Assembly (NCBI RefSeq): GCF_029946005.1
Contig: NZ_JAQSDR010000002.1
Coordinates: 1-64,000, forward strand
DNA from: Aquabacterium sp.
GTDB taxonomy: Bacteria > Pseudomonadota > Gammaproteobacteria > Burkholderiales > Burkholderiaceae_C
Length of the DNA stretch: 64,000 bases
Direction of reading: 5' to 3'
Of the stretch, positions 11,523 through 23,056 are shown piece by piece. The notes below the pieces were generated by a model, which saw only the letters and a list, made by a program, of their open reading frames with translations, made no database searches and had not been told where the DNA came from. Position numbers and translations under genes: made by a program. Position 1 is the stretch's first letter, and each line of letters begins with the position of its first letter.

Positions 11523-12848
11523 TTAAAGCCGTGTCAGCGCTGGCGTCCACAGCGCTTTCACCGGCAACCCCGCTTGCCGCAAGAACACCGCATAGGCCAC
11601 GGTGATCGCCACAATGTAGCCAATGCTGGATGAAATACCGGCACCCAGGGCACCAAAACCAGGCACCAGGCACCACCCCAAGCCAAAACTCACCGCCAGC
11701 GACAGACCGGCGATCCCGCCCGACAAATGGGGCCGCCCCAGGTGGTTGGTGTAAAACGCCGACAAGCTCGATGCCGCCGCGTAGGCCGCCACACCCGGCA
11801 GCAAGGCCGCCAAAGGCCCCACCGAATCCGCGTAGGCCGGGCCCATCACCTCCGGCAAGGCCCAGTGGGCCAGCACCAGCAAAATCGGGGCGGCCAGCAC
11901 CGTGGCCAGCACATTGATGCGCACTGCCTGCACGGTCATGCTGGAGGCCACGCGCACATCCGGATTGCCGATGCGAGAATACGCCGACACCGTGACCGAT
12001 TGCGACAGCAGCCACAGCAACTCGGCCACGGTCACCGCCACTGAATACGTGCCCACCGCCCCCAGGCCATGAAAGCGCTCCACCAGGAACAAAGAAGCCC
12101 GGTAGTTCAACAGGCTGATCACATTGGTGACCCCGATGGTGGCCACGAAGCGCCAATCGTCCCACCACACCGCCGAAGGCGCTTCAGTGGTGATCGATTC
12201 ATCGCGCCGGTCCGCATCGTTCAAGGCGTAGATGGCCGTCAACACGGCCACCAGCGATTTGCCACTGACCCAGGCCATCAGCACCACCAGTACGGTGGAT
12301 GTGTGCCGCTCGGCGCCCTGGCTGAACCACCATGCCACGGCCAGGCCACTTAGCACCGAGGCGGGCGCGGCCACCTGCGCGGCATTCAAGGGCCACATGC
12401 GGCCTTGGCCCAACCACAAGCCCGTGGCCGTGGGCACCAGCAGCAAGAACGGCGCGGCCAAGGCCAGCAGCCACAACTGGGCATAAGGCATCTTGTCCGC
12501 CCACCACGACACGGCCAGCAGCACGCCCGAGGCCAGCAAACCCAAGCCCAGCGCTGCCCGCAGCAGGCTGCGCAACATGGGCCGTGCGCGCACCGACTGC
12601 CCGGTCTGCTGGCGCGACATCTGCCGGGCCAGCCACAGGCCCAGCCCCGAAAACAAGGTCAGCAAGATCGATTCGACCGCCACGAACAGCGCAAACGCGC
12701 CCTGCACCCGTGGCCCCTGCCGAGCCACCAGCACCGTGATGCCCAGCCCCAGGCCCACGATCAGCAACTTGGCCACCAGGTTGCCCAACGCCGCCCGAGG
12801 CACGCTGGCCCAGGCATTTTTCAAAGCCCTCAAAACTTGAATCGACAT
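11523..12848 (-). CDS. polysaccharide flippase (Wzx/MATE-like membrane protein)
   Basis: Polytopic membrane protein of the polysaccharide-export family with about twelve hydrophobic helices. The N-terminus ([26 protein letters not shown]) and mid-region [20 protein letters not shown] match the Wzx pattern. It probably flips the lipid-linked oligosaccharide made by the downstream enzymes. Start choice is open: GTG 12872, ATG 12857 and ATG 12848 are all in frame and none has a good ribosome site; I use 12848 ([13 protein letters not shown]), giving 441 aa. It is transcribed divergently from lysS. No Wzy polymerase or Wzz chain-length regulator is seen in the cluster. Confidence 0.85.
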   Translation of the reverse strand: MSIQVLRALKNAWASVPRAALGNLVAKLLIVGLGLGITVLVARQGPRVQGAFALFVAVESILLTLFSGLGLWLARQMSRQQTGQSVRARPMLRSLLRAALGLGLLASGVLLAVSWWADKMPYAQLWLLALAAPFLLLVPTATGLWLGQGRMWPLNAAQVAAPASVLSGLAVAWWFSQGAERHTSTVLVVLMAWVSGKSLVAVLTAIYALNDADRRDESITTEAPSAVWWDDWRFVATIGVTNVISLLNYRASLFLVERFHGLGAVGTYSVAVTVAELLWLLSQSVTVSAYSRIGNPDVRVASSMTVQAVRINVLATVLAAPILLVLAHWALPEVMGPAYADSVGPLAALLPGVAAYAAASSLSAFYTNHLGRPHLSGGIAGLSLAVSFGLGWCLVPGFGALGAGISSSIGYIVAITVAYAVFLRQAGLPVKALWTPALTRL

Positions 12849-12921
12849 GGGTGGCATTGTCGCCCAGCCCACTGAGCGGCCAGGGTTTCATACAATCGCC
12901 CATTCACCCAAGCCCAGACCT

Positions 12922-14460
<1,539 letters not shown>

Positions 14461-14533
14461 CGCACCGCGCGGCGTGATCCTGGCCCGCGCCCTTCCCTTG
14501 GCGCCTGCCGTCGCCGCCTAATCCTGCGCGGCA

Positions 14534-14893
14534 GCGACCAGCGTGGCCGACACCGCGTCCACCCAGCGCGCCAAGATTGTTGCCCGCCGTGATCGGCAGC
14601 GCGCTGGTGGCGGCGCTGGTGGCCATCACACATGCGAACCTGTTCGCCCTGACCCTGTGCGTGCTGGCCGTCAGTTTCACCTCCGTGATGTGGACCGCCT
14701 GGGGCAAGCGCGGCGGCCCGCAAACCTTCGCCATGGTGCTGTCGCTGGTCTTCCAGATGGCCGCCCACGCCAACCACCCCATGGATGCAAGCGCTACTTG
14801 ACAGCACCTGGCCTGGGTCACCGTGGGCGCGCTCAGCCTGGCCGTGTGGTCGCCCCTCACCACCATGGTGTTGGCTGGCACAGACAGTGGATG
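14534..14893 (+). pseudogene. decayed FUSC/YccS-type membrane protein fragment
   Basis: Three successive frames give a patchy match to the N-terminal membrane region of FUSC-family (aromatic acid exporter-type) proteins: SVADTASTQRAK; then AVIGSALVAALVAITHANLF with VMWTAWGKRGGPQTFAMVLS and FQMAAHANHP; then after another shift HLAWVTVGALSLAVWSPLTT. At least two frameshifts, and loss of the first helix and the whole C-terminal half, indicate a remnant. The family assignment comes from recognising the WG-R-G-FA-VL-FQMA pattern and is moderate. Confidence 0.55.
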
Positions 14894-15085
14894 AAGCCCA
14901 GGCCCTGACGCACGCCGCGCAAGCCGTCGCGCAACAACCCAGGCACTGAAGCAGGTCAGAGTCCGGCCCCCTCCTTGCGGGCGCCAACACGCACGAAAAC
15001 CCTCGATATTAGCGGTTAAAGGCAGAGTCATCCCAAGCGATAATCATCCACATTCAACGATTGGCAACATGCCGCAGGGAGCCCC
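14894..15085 (+). promoter_or_regulatory. upstream region of the HAF-repeat gene with weak sigma70 promoter
   Basis: TTAAAG (15016-15021) and GATAAT (15039-15044) are 17 bases apart, about 40 bases before the ATG. A GGGAG ribosome site lies just before the start at 15086. The -35 box is poor, so the promoter call is tentative. No gene is seen in the rest of this gap. Confidence 0.35.
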
Positions 15086-16192
15086 ATGAAATTCACCCGA
15101 AAAACCGTCGCCGCGATCGCAGCAGCCAGCCTGTGCCTGGGTTTCGTGTCATCTGCCACGGCGCAGCGCTACTCGGTTCTGGACCTGGGCAATGTCACTG
15201 GCACATCCTTGAACTCTCTGGGTCAAGTCGCCGGATACCGGTACACCGACGACTACTCAACGATCGAAGCTTTCTACACAGGCGCCAACGGCACGGGCCT
15301 CACCTCCCTCGGCGCGCCTCAAGGCAGCAGCAGTACCTGGGCCTACGGCATCAATGACCAGGGACAGGTGGTGGGCCAGTACACGACCAGCACGGGCGAT
15401 GCGCACGGCTTCGTCACCAGTGCTGGTGGTCAGGGCGCGAGTGATGTCAGCTACGGTAGCGCTGGCTCCGTCAGCTTGGTGGCCATCAACGCCAACGGGC
15501 AGTACGCTGGCTGGGCCGATCAGACGGCCATCACTTCCGGACCGAACGGCACGGGACTGCAGGCCGTGAACCTGCCAGGCAGCCTCGGCAGCCTGGTCAC
15601 CGCCATCAACGGCAGCGGACAGGTGCTGGGCATCGCCTTTACCAACGACAGCGGCTACACCTTCCTCACCGGCTCCAATGGCCAAGGCATCAGCCAAGTG
15701 GGGCCGACTGTCGGCACGGGCCTGGCCCTCAACAACCAGGGTGACGTCGTGGGCCAAGTGTTCACCGACGAGGGCGACGCACGCGGTTTCCTCACCCTGG
15801 CCAATGGCGCCACCACCCTACTGGGCACCCTGGGCGGCAATTTCAGCCGGGGCACGGGCATCAACGACCAGGGTGTGATCGTCGGCACCTCTCTTCAAAT
15901 CGATGCCTACGACAGCACCCAAACCACAGCCTTCGTCATCCCGGGACAAGGCCAGGACATGGTCAGCCTGGCCAGCCTGGCCAACGTAGCAGCAGACTAC
16001 GATGGCACCTTCGCCGAAGCCATCGCCGTGAATAATTCGGGTCAGATCCTGGTCACAGGTTATGGCAGAAGCTTCCTGCTCACGCCCACCGCCATCCCCG
16101 AGGCACAAACCAGCGCCATGATGCTGTTGGGCCTGGGCGCCATCGCCTGGATCGGCGTGCGCCAACAGCGCCCCCGCCAAGCCCAGGCCTAA
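15086..16192 (+). CDS. secreted HAF-repeat protein with PEP-CTERM-like sorting tail
   Basis: A 368-aa exported protein. A Sec signal peptide (KFTRKTVAAIAAASLCLGF..SATAQ) is followed by about six HAF-type units with the core hN-x-x-G-x-hhG, for example INDQGQVVGQ, INANGQYAGW, INGSGQVLGI, LNNQGDVVGQ, INDQGVIVGT, VNNSGQIL. The C-terminus reads IPEAQTSAMMLLGLGAIAW then a basic RQQRPR stretch. This is the PEP motif-TM helix-basic tail layout recognised by exosortase/EpsH, with PEA in place of canonical PEP. No exosortase gene is in the window. The function is probably extracellular or matrix-associated; HAF repeats have no defined activity. Confidence 0.85.
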   Translation: MKFTRKTVAAIAAASLCLGFVSSATAQRYSVLDLGNVTGTSLNSLGQVAGYRYTDDYSTIEAFYTGANGTGLTSLGAPQGSSSTWAYGINDQGQVVGQYTTSTGDAHGFVTSAGGQGASDVSYGSAGSVSLVAINANGQYAGWADQTAITSGPNGTGLQAVNLPGSLGSLVTAINGSGQVLGIAFTNDSGYTFLTGSNGQGISQVGPTVGTGLALNNQGDVVGQVFTDEGDARGFLTLANGATTLLGTLGGNFSRGTGINDQGVIVGTSLQIDAYDSTQTTAFVIPGQGQDMVSLASLANVAADYDGTFAEAIAVNNSGQILVTGYGRSFLLTPTAIPEAQTSAMMLLGLGAIAWIGVRQQRPRQAQA

Positions 16193-16200
16193 AAGGGATA

Positions 16201-16240
16201 GCATCATGCCCACCTTGACTTCCAATGGTCGGCATGATGC
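16201..16240. repeat. 10-bp inverted repeat covering the start of the molybdoenzyme gene
   Basis: GCATCATGCC at 16201-16210 is mirrored perfectly by GGCATGATGC at 16231-16240 with a 20-bp spacer. The right arm contains two of the three in-frame ATG codons of the next gene. It could be an operator, an mRNA hairpin hiding the start, or the end of the HAF transcript; there is no T-run to support an intrinsic terminator. Confidence 0.7.
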
Positions 16241-18423
16241 AAATCCTTACGACAACGTCTGCCCTCACGACCCCTGAAACCCGCCAGGGGGTCTGCAACC
16301 TGTGCGAGGCCATTTGCGGGCTAACCTTCCAGGTTCAGGGTGAACAGATCGTGTCCATCAAGGGCAACGACGCCGACCCGTTTTCTCGCGGCCACATCTG
16401 CCCCAAGGCCGTGGCGTTGAAGGACGTTCACGAAGACCCCGACCGCCTCCGCCGCCCGGTCAAGCGCGTGGGCCAGGGGCCCGATGCCCGGTGGGTCGAG
16501 ATCTCGTGGGATGAAGCCTTTGACCTGGTGGCGCGCGAGCTGGTCCAGGTGCGCCAGCAGCATGGCGCCAACGCCGTGGGCATCTACCAGGGCAACCCCA
16601 CCGTGCACAACTGGGGCAACATCACGCACGGCCCCTTGTTCATGGGGCAACTCAAAACGCGCAACCGCTTTTCGGCCACCTCGGTCGACCAGTTGCCCCA
16701 CCACCTGACCTCGTACTGGCTGTATGGGCACCAGTTCCTGCTCCCCATTCCTGACATCGACCGCACGCAGTACATGCTCATGCTGGGCGGCAACCCGCTG
16801 GCCTCCAACGGCAGCATCATGACCGTGCCCGATGTGCGCAAGCGCCTGAAGGCCTTGCAGGCGCGTGGCGGCAAGCTGGTGGTGGTTGACCCTCGCCGCA
16901 CCGAAACCGCCGCCATCGCTGACGAATACCTGGCCATCAAACCTAGCGGCGACGCGGCCTTTCTGCTGGCCATGGTTCATGTGCTGCTCCACGAATCGCT
17001 GGCCCAGCCCGGCCACCTGCAAGGCTTGCTCAAAGGCCTGGAGGACCTGAAACACGCCGTGGCCTTCTTCACCCCCGAGGCCACGGCCGCCTCATCGGGC
17101 ATCGACGCCGACGCCACCCGCCGTCTGGCGCGCGAGTTGGCCCAAGCCGAATCGGGCGTCTGCTATGGGCGCATGGGCGTGTCCACCCAAGTCAACGGCG
17201 TGGTCTGCCAATGGGCCATCCAGGTCATCAACATCCTGACCGGCAACCTGGACAAGGAAGGTGGCGCCCTGGTCACCCACCCGGCCATCGACCTGGTCAA
17301 GACCGGCTTGATCGGCCCGGGCCACGTGGGCGCCTGGCGCAGCCGAGTGCGCAAGGCGCCCGAGTTCGGTGGCGAGCTGCCCGTGTCCGTGTTGGCCGAA
17401 GAAATCCTCACCCCCGGGCCCGGCCAGATCCGCGCCATGGTCACGTCCTGCGGCAACCCGGTGCTGTCCACGCCCAACGGCCGACAACTGGACCAGGCCC
17501 TGTCGCAACTTGATTTCATGGTCTCGGTCGATTTCTACATCAACGAAACCACGCGCCACGCCCACGTCATCCTGCCCCCAACCTGCTTGGTGGAGCACGA
17601 TCACTACGACTTGGTGTTCATGCATTTCGCGGTGCGCAACGTGGCGCGTTACAGCCCGGCCATCCTGCCCAAACCCGATGGCGCCCTGCACGATTGGGAG
17701 ATCTACGCGGGGCTGGCAAAGCGCTACGCTCAGCACGCCTGGGCGCTGGAGCGTGGTGGCACGGTGCAGCGCCTGAGGGGCATGCTGACCCGCTCGGCCA
17801 TGAGCCGCCTGCGGCCCGACCAGCTTCTGGCGCTGGGCTTGCGCAAAGGCGCCTACCCGCTGCGCATGAAGCAATTGCGTGCCGCCCCACAAGGCATCGA
17901 CCTGGGGCCCCTGCGGCCGGGCCTGGCGCAAAGCCTGCTCAAAAAGGGACGCGCCATCGGCCTGCTGCCCCTCGCCATCGCGAACGAACTGCCCTTGTTG
18001 GCGGCCACCTTGCCCAAGGCCACGCCCGACGCAGACTCCCTGACCCTGATCGGCCGACGCGATGTGCGCAGCAACAATTCCTGGATGCACAACAGCGAGC
18101 GGCTGGTGTCTGGCAAAGCCCGCTGCGTGCTGTGGATGCACACCCACGATGCCGCCCAACGCGGCTTGAGCGAAGGCCAGACCGTGCAGATCACCTCGCG
18201 CGTGGGCCAGGTTGACGCCCCGGTCTTCATCACCGCAGACATCCGCCCCGGCGTGGTCAGCCTGCCGCACGGCTGGGGCCATGGCCGCCAGGGCGTCAAG
18301 CTGGGTGTGGCCTCACAGTACCCCGGTGTCAGCCTGAACGACCTGACCGACGACCAGTTGACCGACCGGATCAGCGGCAACGCGGCCCTCAACAGCCTGC
18401 GCGTGCACGTGAAGGCGGCTTGA
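16225..18423 (+). CDS. molybdopterin-dependent oxidoreductase (formate dehydrogenase/nitrate reductase superfamily)
   Basis: A 732-aa member of the DMSO-reductase superfamily. An N-terminal 4Fe-4S motif (CNLCEAICG ... GHICPKA) precedes molybdopterin-binding domains, with GGNPLASNGSI and VVDPRRTETA in the cofactor regions and a C-terminal molydop-binding domain (SNNSWMHNSERLV). In the stretch where the Mo ligand usually lies the sequence reads SATSVDQLPHH, which looks like Ser rather than Cys or Sec; that alignment is inferred. No twin-arginine signal is visible, so it is probably cytoplasmic. ATGs at 16225, 16234 and 16237 are all possible; none has a clear ribosome site. The stop overlaps the next start (TGATG). 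The substrate is unknown. Confidence 0.88.
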   Translation: MVGMMQILTTTSALTTPETRQGVCNLCEAICGLTFQVQGEQIVSIKGNDADPFSRGHICPKAVALKDVHEDPDRLRRPVKRVGQGPDARWVEISWDEAFDLVARELVQVRQQHGANAVGIYQGNPTVHNWGNITHGPLFMGQLKTRNRFSATSVDQLPHHLTSYWLYGHQFLLPIPDIDRTQYMLMLGGNPLASNGSIMTVPDVRKRLKALQARGGKLVVVDPRRTETAAIADEYLAIKPSGDAAFLLAMVHVLLHESLAQPGHLQGLLKGLEDLKHAVAFFTPEATAASSGIDADATRRLARELAQAESGVCYGRMGVSTQVNGVVCQWAIQVINILTGNLDKEGGALVTHPAIDLVKTGLIGPGHVGAWRSRVRKAPEFGGELPVSVLAEEILTPGPGQIRAMVTSCGNPVLSTPNGRQLDQALSQLDFMVSVDFYINETTRHAHVILPPTCLVEHDHYDLVFMHFAVRNVARYSPAILPKPDGALHDWEIYAGLAKRYAQHAWALERGGTVQRLRGMLTRSAMSRLRPDQLLALGLRKGAYPLRMKQLRAAPQGIDLGPLRPGLAQSLLKKGRAIGLLPLAIANELPLLAATLPKATPDADSLTLIGRRDVRSNNSWMHNSERLVSGKARCVLWMHTHDAAQRGLSEGQTVQITSRVGQVDAPVFITADIRPGVVSLPHGWGHGRQGVKLGVASQYPGVSLNDLTDDQLTDRISGNAALNSLRVHVKAA

Positions 18424-19034
18424 TGGACCTGGACCACACCACCCCCGCCGATGCCATCGCCGCCACCGCCGCCCGTCTGGTGGTGGAAGAAGGCCTGGAC
18501 TACGGTGCCGCCAAGCGCCGCGCCGCCAAACAACTGGGCCTGAGCAACCGGGGCGACCTGCCCGACAACGACCTGATGGAGGCGGCCGTTTTTGAATACC
18601 TGGCCGTGTTCTGCGCCGACACCCAACCGGCCGAGCTGGCCGCACTGCGCCGCCTGGCCGCCGTGTGGATGGAACGCCTGCAGGAGTTTCGGCCTCACCT
18701 GAGCGGCGCCATCTGGCGCGGCACCGCCACGCGCCTGAACGACGTTCACCTGCAGCTCTACTGCGACGACTCCAAATCCGCCGAGATCGCCTTGCTCAAC
18801 AAGGGCATGGACTACGATGTCGGCAGCGTGCCCGGCCCCCGGGGCGACCTGGTCGATTGCCTGAGTCTGACTGTGGACTGCCCCGAGCTGGGCGAGCCGA
18901 TCGGCCTGCACCTGACCATCCTGGATTACGACGACCTGCGCGGCGCCCTCAAAAGCGACGCCAAGGGCAAGACCGAGCGAGGCGACCTGAACGCCTTGCG
19001 TGCCCTGCTTGCCACCACAGCCCAACCATCATGA
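18423..19034 (+). CDS. conserved protein of unknown function, coupled to the molybdoenzyme
   Basis: I do not recognise the family with certainty. The 203-aa protein is soluble, with no signal or TM segment. An N-terminal Ala-rich helical part (residues 1-60, EGLDYGAAKRRAAKQLGL) is followed by a mixed region with HLSGAIWRGTATRLNDVHLQLYCDD and a terminal half rich in Asp/Leu. The GAIWRGTAT..D.H stretch loosely recalls minimal nucleotidyltransferases, but no clear GS..D-x-D is seen. The ATG overlaps the stop of the molybdoenzyme and its own stop overlaps the next start (ATGA), so the three genes look co-translated. Confidence 0.75.
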   Translation: MDLDHTTPADAIAATAARLVVEEGLDYGAAKRRAAKQLGLSNRGDLPDNDLMEAAVFEYLAVFCADTQPAELAALRRLAAVWMERLQEFRPHLSGAIWRGTATRLNDVHLQLYCDDSKSAEIALLNKGMDYDVGSVPGPRGDLVDCLSLTVDCPELGEPIGLHLTILDYDDLRGALKSDAKGKTERGDLNALRALLATTAQPS

Positions 19035-19600
19035 CCGCTGATTCTTCTCGACCAAACACCCGCCGCGCTCTCCTGGCCTGCGTGGGACTCGCCGCGGCGG
19101 CCGGTGGCGGCTGGTGGGCCCTGAAGCACCAGGCGGCTTCGTCCGGGGAGGGCGGCCAGGCATCCGCAGGCGATCCATTGCCCGCCGATTTCTGGGGCAA
19201 GCAGTTCGACACCCTGGAGGGCCCCGCCTTGGCCCTGTCCAGCCTGAAAGGCCGCCCCCTGCTGATCAATTTCTGGGCGACCTGGTGCCCGCCCTGCGTC
19301 AAGGAGATGCCCGAGCTTGACCGCTTTCACCGCGAGTTCAGTGGCCAGGGCTGGAACGTGCTGGGCCTGGCGGTCGACAGTCCCACCCCGGTCCGAGGAT
19401 TTCTGGCCAAAAAACCCGTGGCTTTCAAGATTGGCCTGGCCGGATTTGGCGGCACGGAGCTGGCCCAGGAACTGGGCAACAGCGTCGGTGGACTGCCTTT
19501 TTCCGTGCTGATCGACGCCCACGGCGGGATCCGCCAGCGCAAGATGGGCGCCACGAGTTTTGAAGAGCTGGCCGCCTGGGCCAAAGCCTTCGTCGCCTGA
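19031..19600 (+). CDS. TlpA-like thioredoxin-fold protein, membrane-anchored
   Basis: Predicted periplasmic thiol-disulfide oxidoreductase. A basic N-terminus and hydrophobic segment (RRALLACVGLAAAAGGGWWAL) act as anchor or signal. The thioredoxin domain follows, with LKGRPLLINFWATWCPPC giving the active-site WCPPC, and the cis-Pro loop GLPFSVLID. The ATG overlaps the previous stop by four bases; the ORF track fuses it to an antecedent open frame, which I reject. The 189-aa length is usual for the ResA/TlpA group. Link to the molybdoenzyme is by gene order only. Confidence 0.9.
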   Translation: MTADSSRPNTRRALLACVGLAAAAGGGWWALKHQAASSGEGGQASAGDPLPADFWGKQFDTLEGPALALSSLKGRPLLINFWATWCPPCVKEMPELDRFHREFSGQGWNVLGLAVDSPTPVRGFLAKKPVAFKIGLAGFGGTELAQELGNSVGGLPFSVLIDAHGGIRQRKMGATSFEELAAWAKAFVA

Positions 19601-19721
19601 TGCTTTGGTAGACTCAACCCGCCCCAGTCAAGGGGGATCCAGGGTTTTGACGCCAATTGCGCGTAAAATACGTTTACTTTCATTTTCTTGACTGAAGGCT
19701 CACCCCCTAAGTCAACGACGC

Positions 19722-20171
19722 ATGCAGATTCTTGTTCTCCATGGTCCCAATCTGAACCTGCTGGGCACACGTGAGCCGCAGGTCTACGGGACCGCCACCC
19801 TGGAGCAAATCAACACAGGCCTGACCCAGCACGCCGCCGCTCGCGGCGCGTCGCTGTCGGCCTTTCAAAGCAACCACGAAGGTGCGTTGATCGACCGGGT
19901 GCACGCTGCCCGCCTGGACGGCACCCGCTTCATCATCATCAACCCGGGCGCCTACACCCACACCAGCGTGGCTTTGCGCGACGCTCTGGCGGGCGTGAGT
20001 CTGCCCTTCATCGAAGTGCACTTGTCCAATGTGCACCAGCGCGAACCCTTTCGCCACCACTCCTATTTTTCCGACATCGCCGAAGGCGTCATCGTTGGAC
20101 TGGGCGTGCTGGGCTACCAGTTGGCCGTTGACGCGGCCCTGGAGAGCCTGGGCGTCCCTCCTCGCGGCTGA
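19722..20171 (+). CDS. aroQ: 3-dehydroquinate dehydratase, type II
   Basis: Converts 3-dehydroquinate to 3-dehydroshikimate in aromatic amino-acid synthesis. The 149-aa dodecameric-type enzyme has the N-terminal [18 protein letters not shown], with the catalytic Arg and Tyr, then [16 protein letters not shown] and [18 protein letters not shown] with the catalytic His. It starts the conserved Burkholderiales run aroQ-accB-accC-prmA. The 120-bp upstream gap is AT-richer than its surroundings and probably holds the promoter, but no box pair stands out. Confidence 0.97.
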   Translation: MQILVLHGPNLNLLGTREPQVYGTATLEQINTGLTQHAAARGASLSAFQSNHEGALIDRVHAARLDGTRFIIINPGAYTHTSVALRDALAGVSLPFIEVHLSNVHQREPFRHHSYFSDIAEGVIVGLGVLGYQLAVDAALESLGVPPRG

Positions 20172-20239
20172 GCGACAAGCCCCCGCACCCCGAATATCCC
20201 TGAGCTTTTGCTCGCCCGACTTGCTGGAGATCGCAGATC

Positions 20240-20686
20240 ATGGACTTGCGCAAACTGAAAACCCTCATCGACCTCGTCTCGGAGTCCAACGTCTCTGAAC
20301 TGGAAATCACCGAGGCCGATGGCAAAGTCCGCATCGTGAAGGCTGGCGCCGCCCCCGTGGTGATGATGCAACCCATGCAGGCGCAGCAGCAGCCCATGGC
20401 CGCCCCCGCCGTGGCCGCCGCACCCGTGGTGGCCGAAGTCCCTGAAGAGACCGGGCACGTCGTCAAGTCCCCCATGGTCGGCACCTTCTACCGCTCGTCC
20501 AGCCCCGGTGCCAAGGCCTTTGCCGAAGTCGGCGACCAGGTCAAGGAAAACCAGCCCATCTGCATCATCGAAGCAATGAAGATCATGAACGAGATCGAAA
20601 CCGACTTGGCGGGCACGGTCACCAAGATCCTGGTTGAAAACGGCCAGCCGGTGGAATACGGCCAACCCTTGTTCGTCATCGAATAA
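20240..20686 (+). CDS. accB: biotin carboxyl carrier protein of acetyl-CoA carboxylase
   Basis: Carries biotin between the carboxylase and carboxyltransferase sites during malonyl-CoA formation. The N-terminal helix region (residues 1-35) is followed by an Ala/Pro/Gln-rich flexible linker (residues about 38-65) and the biotinyl domain, with EAMKIMNE giving biotinyl-Lys114. Length is 148 aa. GGAG precedes the ATG. accC follows after 11 bp. Confidence 0.97.
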   Translation: MDLRKLKTLIDLVSESNVSELEITEADGKVRIVKAGAAPVVMMQPMQAQQQPMAAPAVAAAPVVAEVPEETGHVVKSPMVGTFYRSSSPGAKAFAEVGDQVKENQPICIIEAMKIMNEIETDLAGTVTKILVENGQPVEYGQPLFVIE

Positions 20687-20697
20687 GGCAGGCTTCC

Positions 20698-22050
<1,353 letters not shown>

Positions 22051-22078
22051 CCTTTTCCGCAAAAGCAAGCAGCACACC

Positions 22079-22996
22079 ATGCATGAACTCACCCTGCTGG
22101 CCTTTGAAGCCCAGGTCGACATCCTCAGCGATGCCTTGATGGAGCTCGAAGCCCTGTCGGTCTCGGTCGAGGATGCCGATGCCGACACCGAGCAAGAAGA
22201 AGCCCTGTGGGGCGAGCCCGGCATGCCCGTGACCAAGGAAGCCTGGCAGCGCTCCACCATCAAATCGCTGTTCCCGGGTGAAGCCCAAGCGTTAGAAGCC
22301 GTGACCCTGATCCTGGCGCAGGACTGGGCCACCGACATCCACGTGCAAGGCATTCAAGAGGTCGAGGACCAGGACTGGGTGCGTTTGACGCAATCGCAGT
22401 TCGCGCCGGTGCCCGTCACCGACACCTTCTGGATCGTGCCCACCTGGCATGAAGTGCCGCTTGAGGCCAAAACCGTGATCCGCCTGGACCCGGGCCTGGC
22501 CTTTGGCACCGGCACGCACCCCACCACGCGCATGTGCCTGAAGTGGATCGCCCGCAACGAGGCGGCCTTGAAGGGCCAGCGCGTGCTGGACTACGGCTGT
22601 GGCTCGGGCATCCTGGCCATCGGCGCAGCCCTGCATGGCGCGGCCGTGGTTGACGCGGTGGACATCGACCCCGCCGCCGTGGAATCGACCCTGGCCAATG
22701 CCGAGGTCAATCTGAAGAACGTGGGCGCCCAGCTCAACACCGGCCTGCCCGATCTGGTGGGCGAGGCACAAGCGGCCTACCCCGTGGTGCTGGCCAACAT
22801 CCTGGCCACGCCGCTCAAGCTGCTGTCGCCCTTGCTGTCCGGCCACGTGGCGCCTGGCGGCCACATCGTCATGGCGGGCATCCTCGCCCGTCAGGAAGAC
22901 GAACTGAAGGTGGCTTACGGCGCCGTTGGCCTGCAGCTGAGCGTGGCCGATGAAGACGATGGCTGGATCCTGATGACGGCGCAAAAGGCGGCCTGA
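22079..22996 (+). CDS. prmA: ribosomal protein L11 methyltransferase
   Basis: SAM-dependent methylation of ribosomal protein L11. The N-terminal substrate-recognition domain (MHELTLLAFEAQVDILSDALMEL) is followed by the Rossmann-like domain: FGTGTHPTTRMCL, VLDYGCGSGILAIGA (SAM motif I), and LANILATPLKLL in the NxxxxP-type region. I start at MHELTLLAF (305 aa), since the extra ORF-track residues overlap the accC 3' end and are not conserved in style. Confidence 0.95.
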   Translation: MHELTLLAFEAQVDILSDALMELEALSVSVEDADADTEQEEALWGEPGMPVTKEAWQRSTIKSLFPGEAQALEAVTLILAQDWATDIHVQGIQEVEDQDWVRLTQSQFAPVPVTDTFWIVPTWHEVPLEAKTVIRLDPGLAFGTGTHPTTRMCLKWIARNEAALKGQRVLDYGCGSGILAIGAALHGAAVVDAVDIDPAAVESTLANAEVNLKNVGAQLNTGLPDLVGEAQAAYPVVLANILATPLKLLSPLLSGHVAPGGHIVMAGILARQEDELKVAYGAVGLQLSVADEDDGWILMTAQKAA

Positions 22997-23056
22997 GCAT
23001 CCCCAAGGGCTAACCGGGGTCGGAACACCCCTCGGCTCATGGCATCATCCAGCGCC

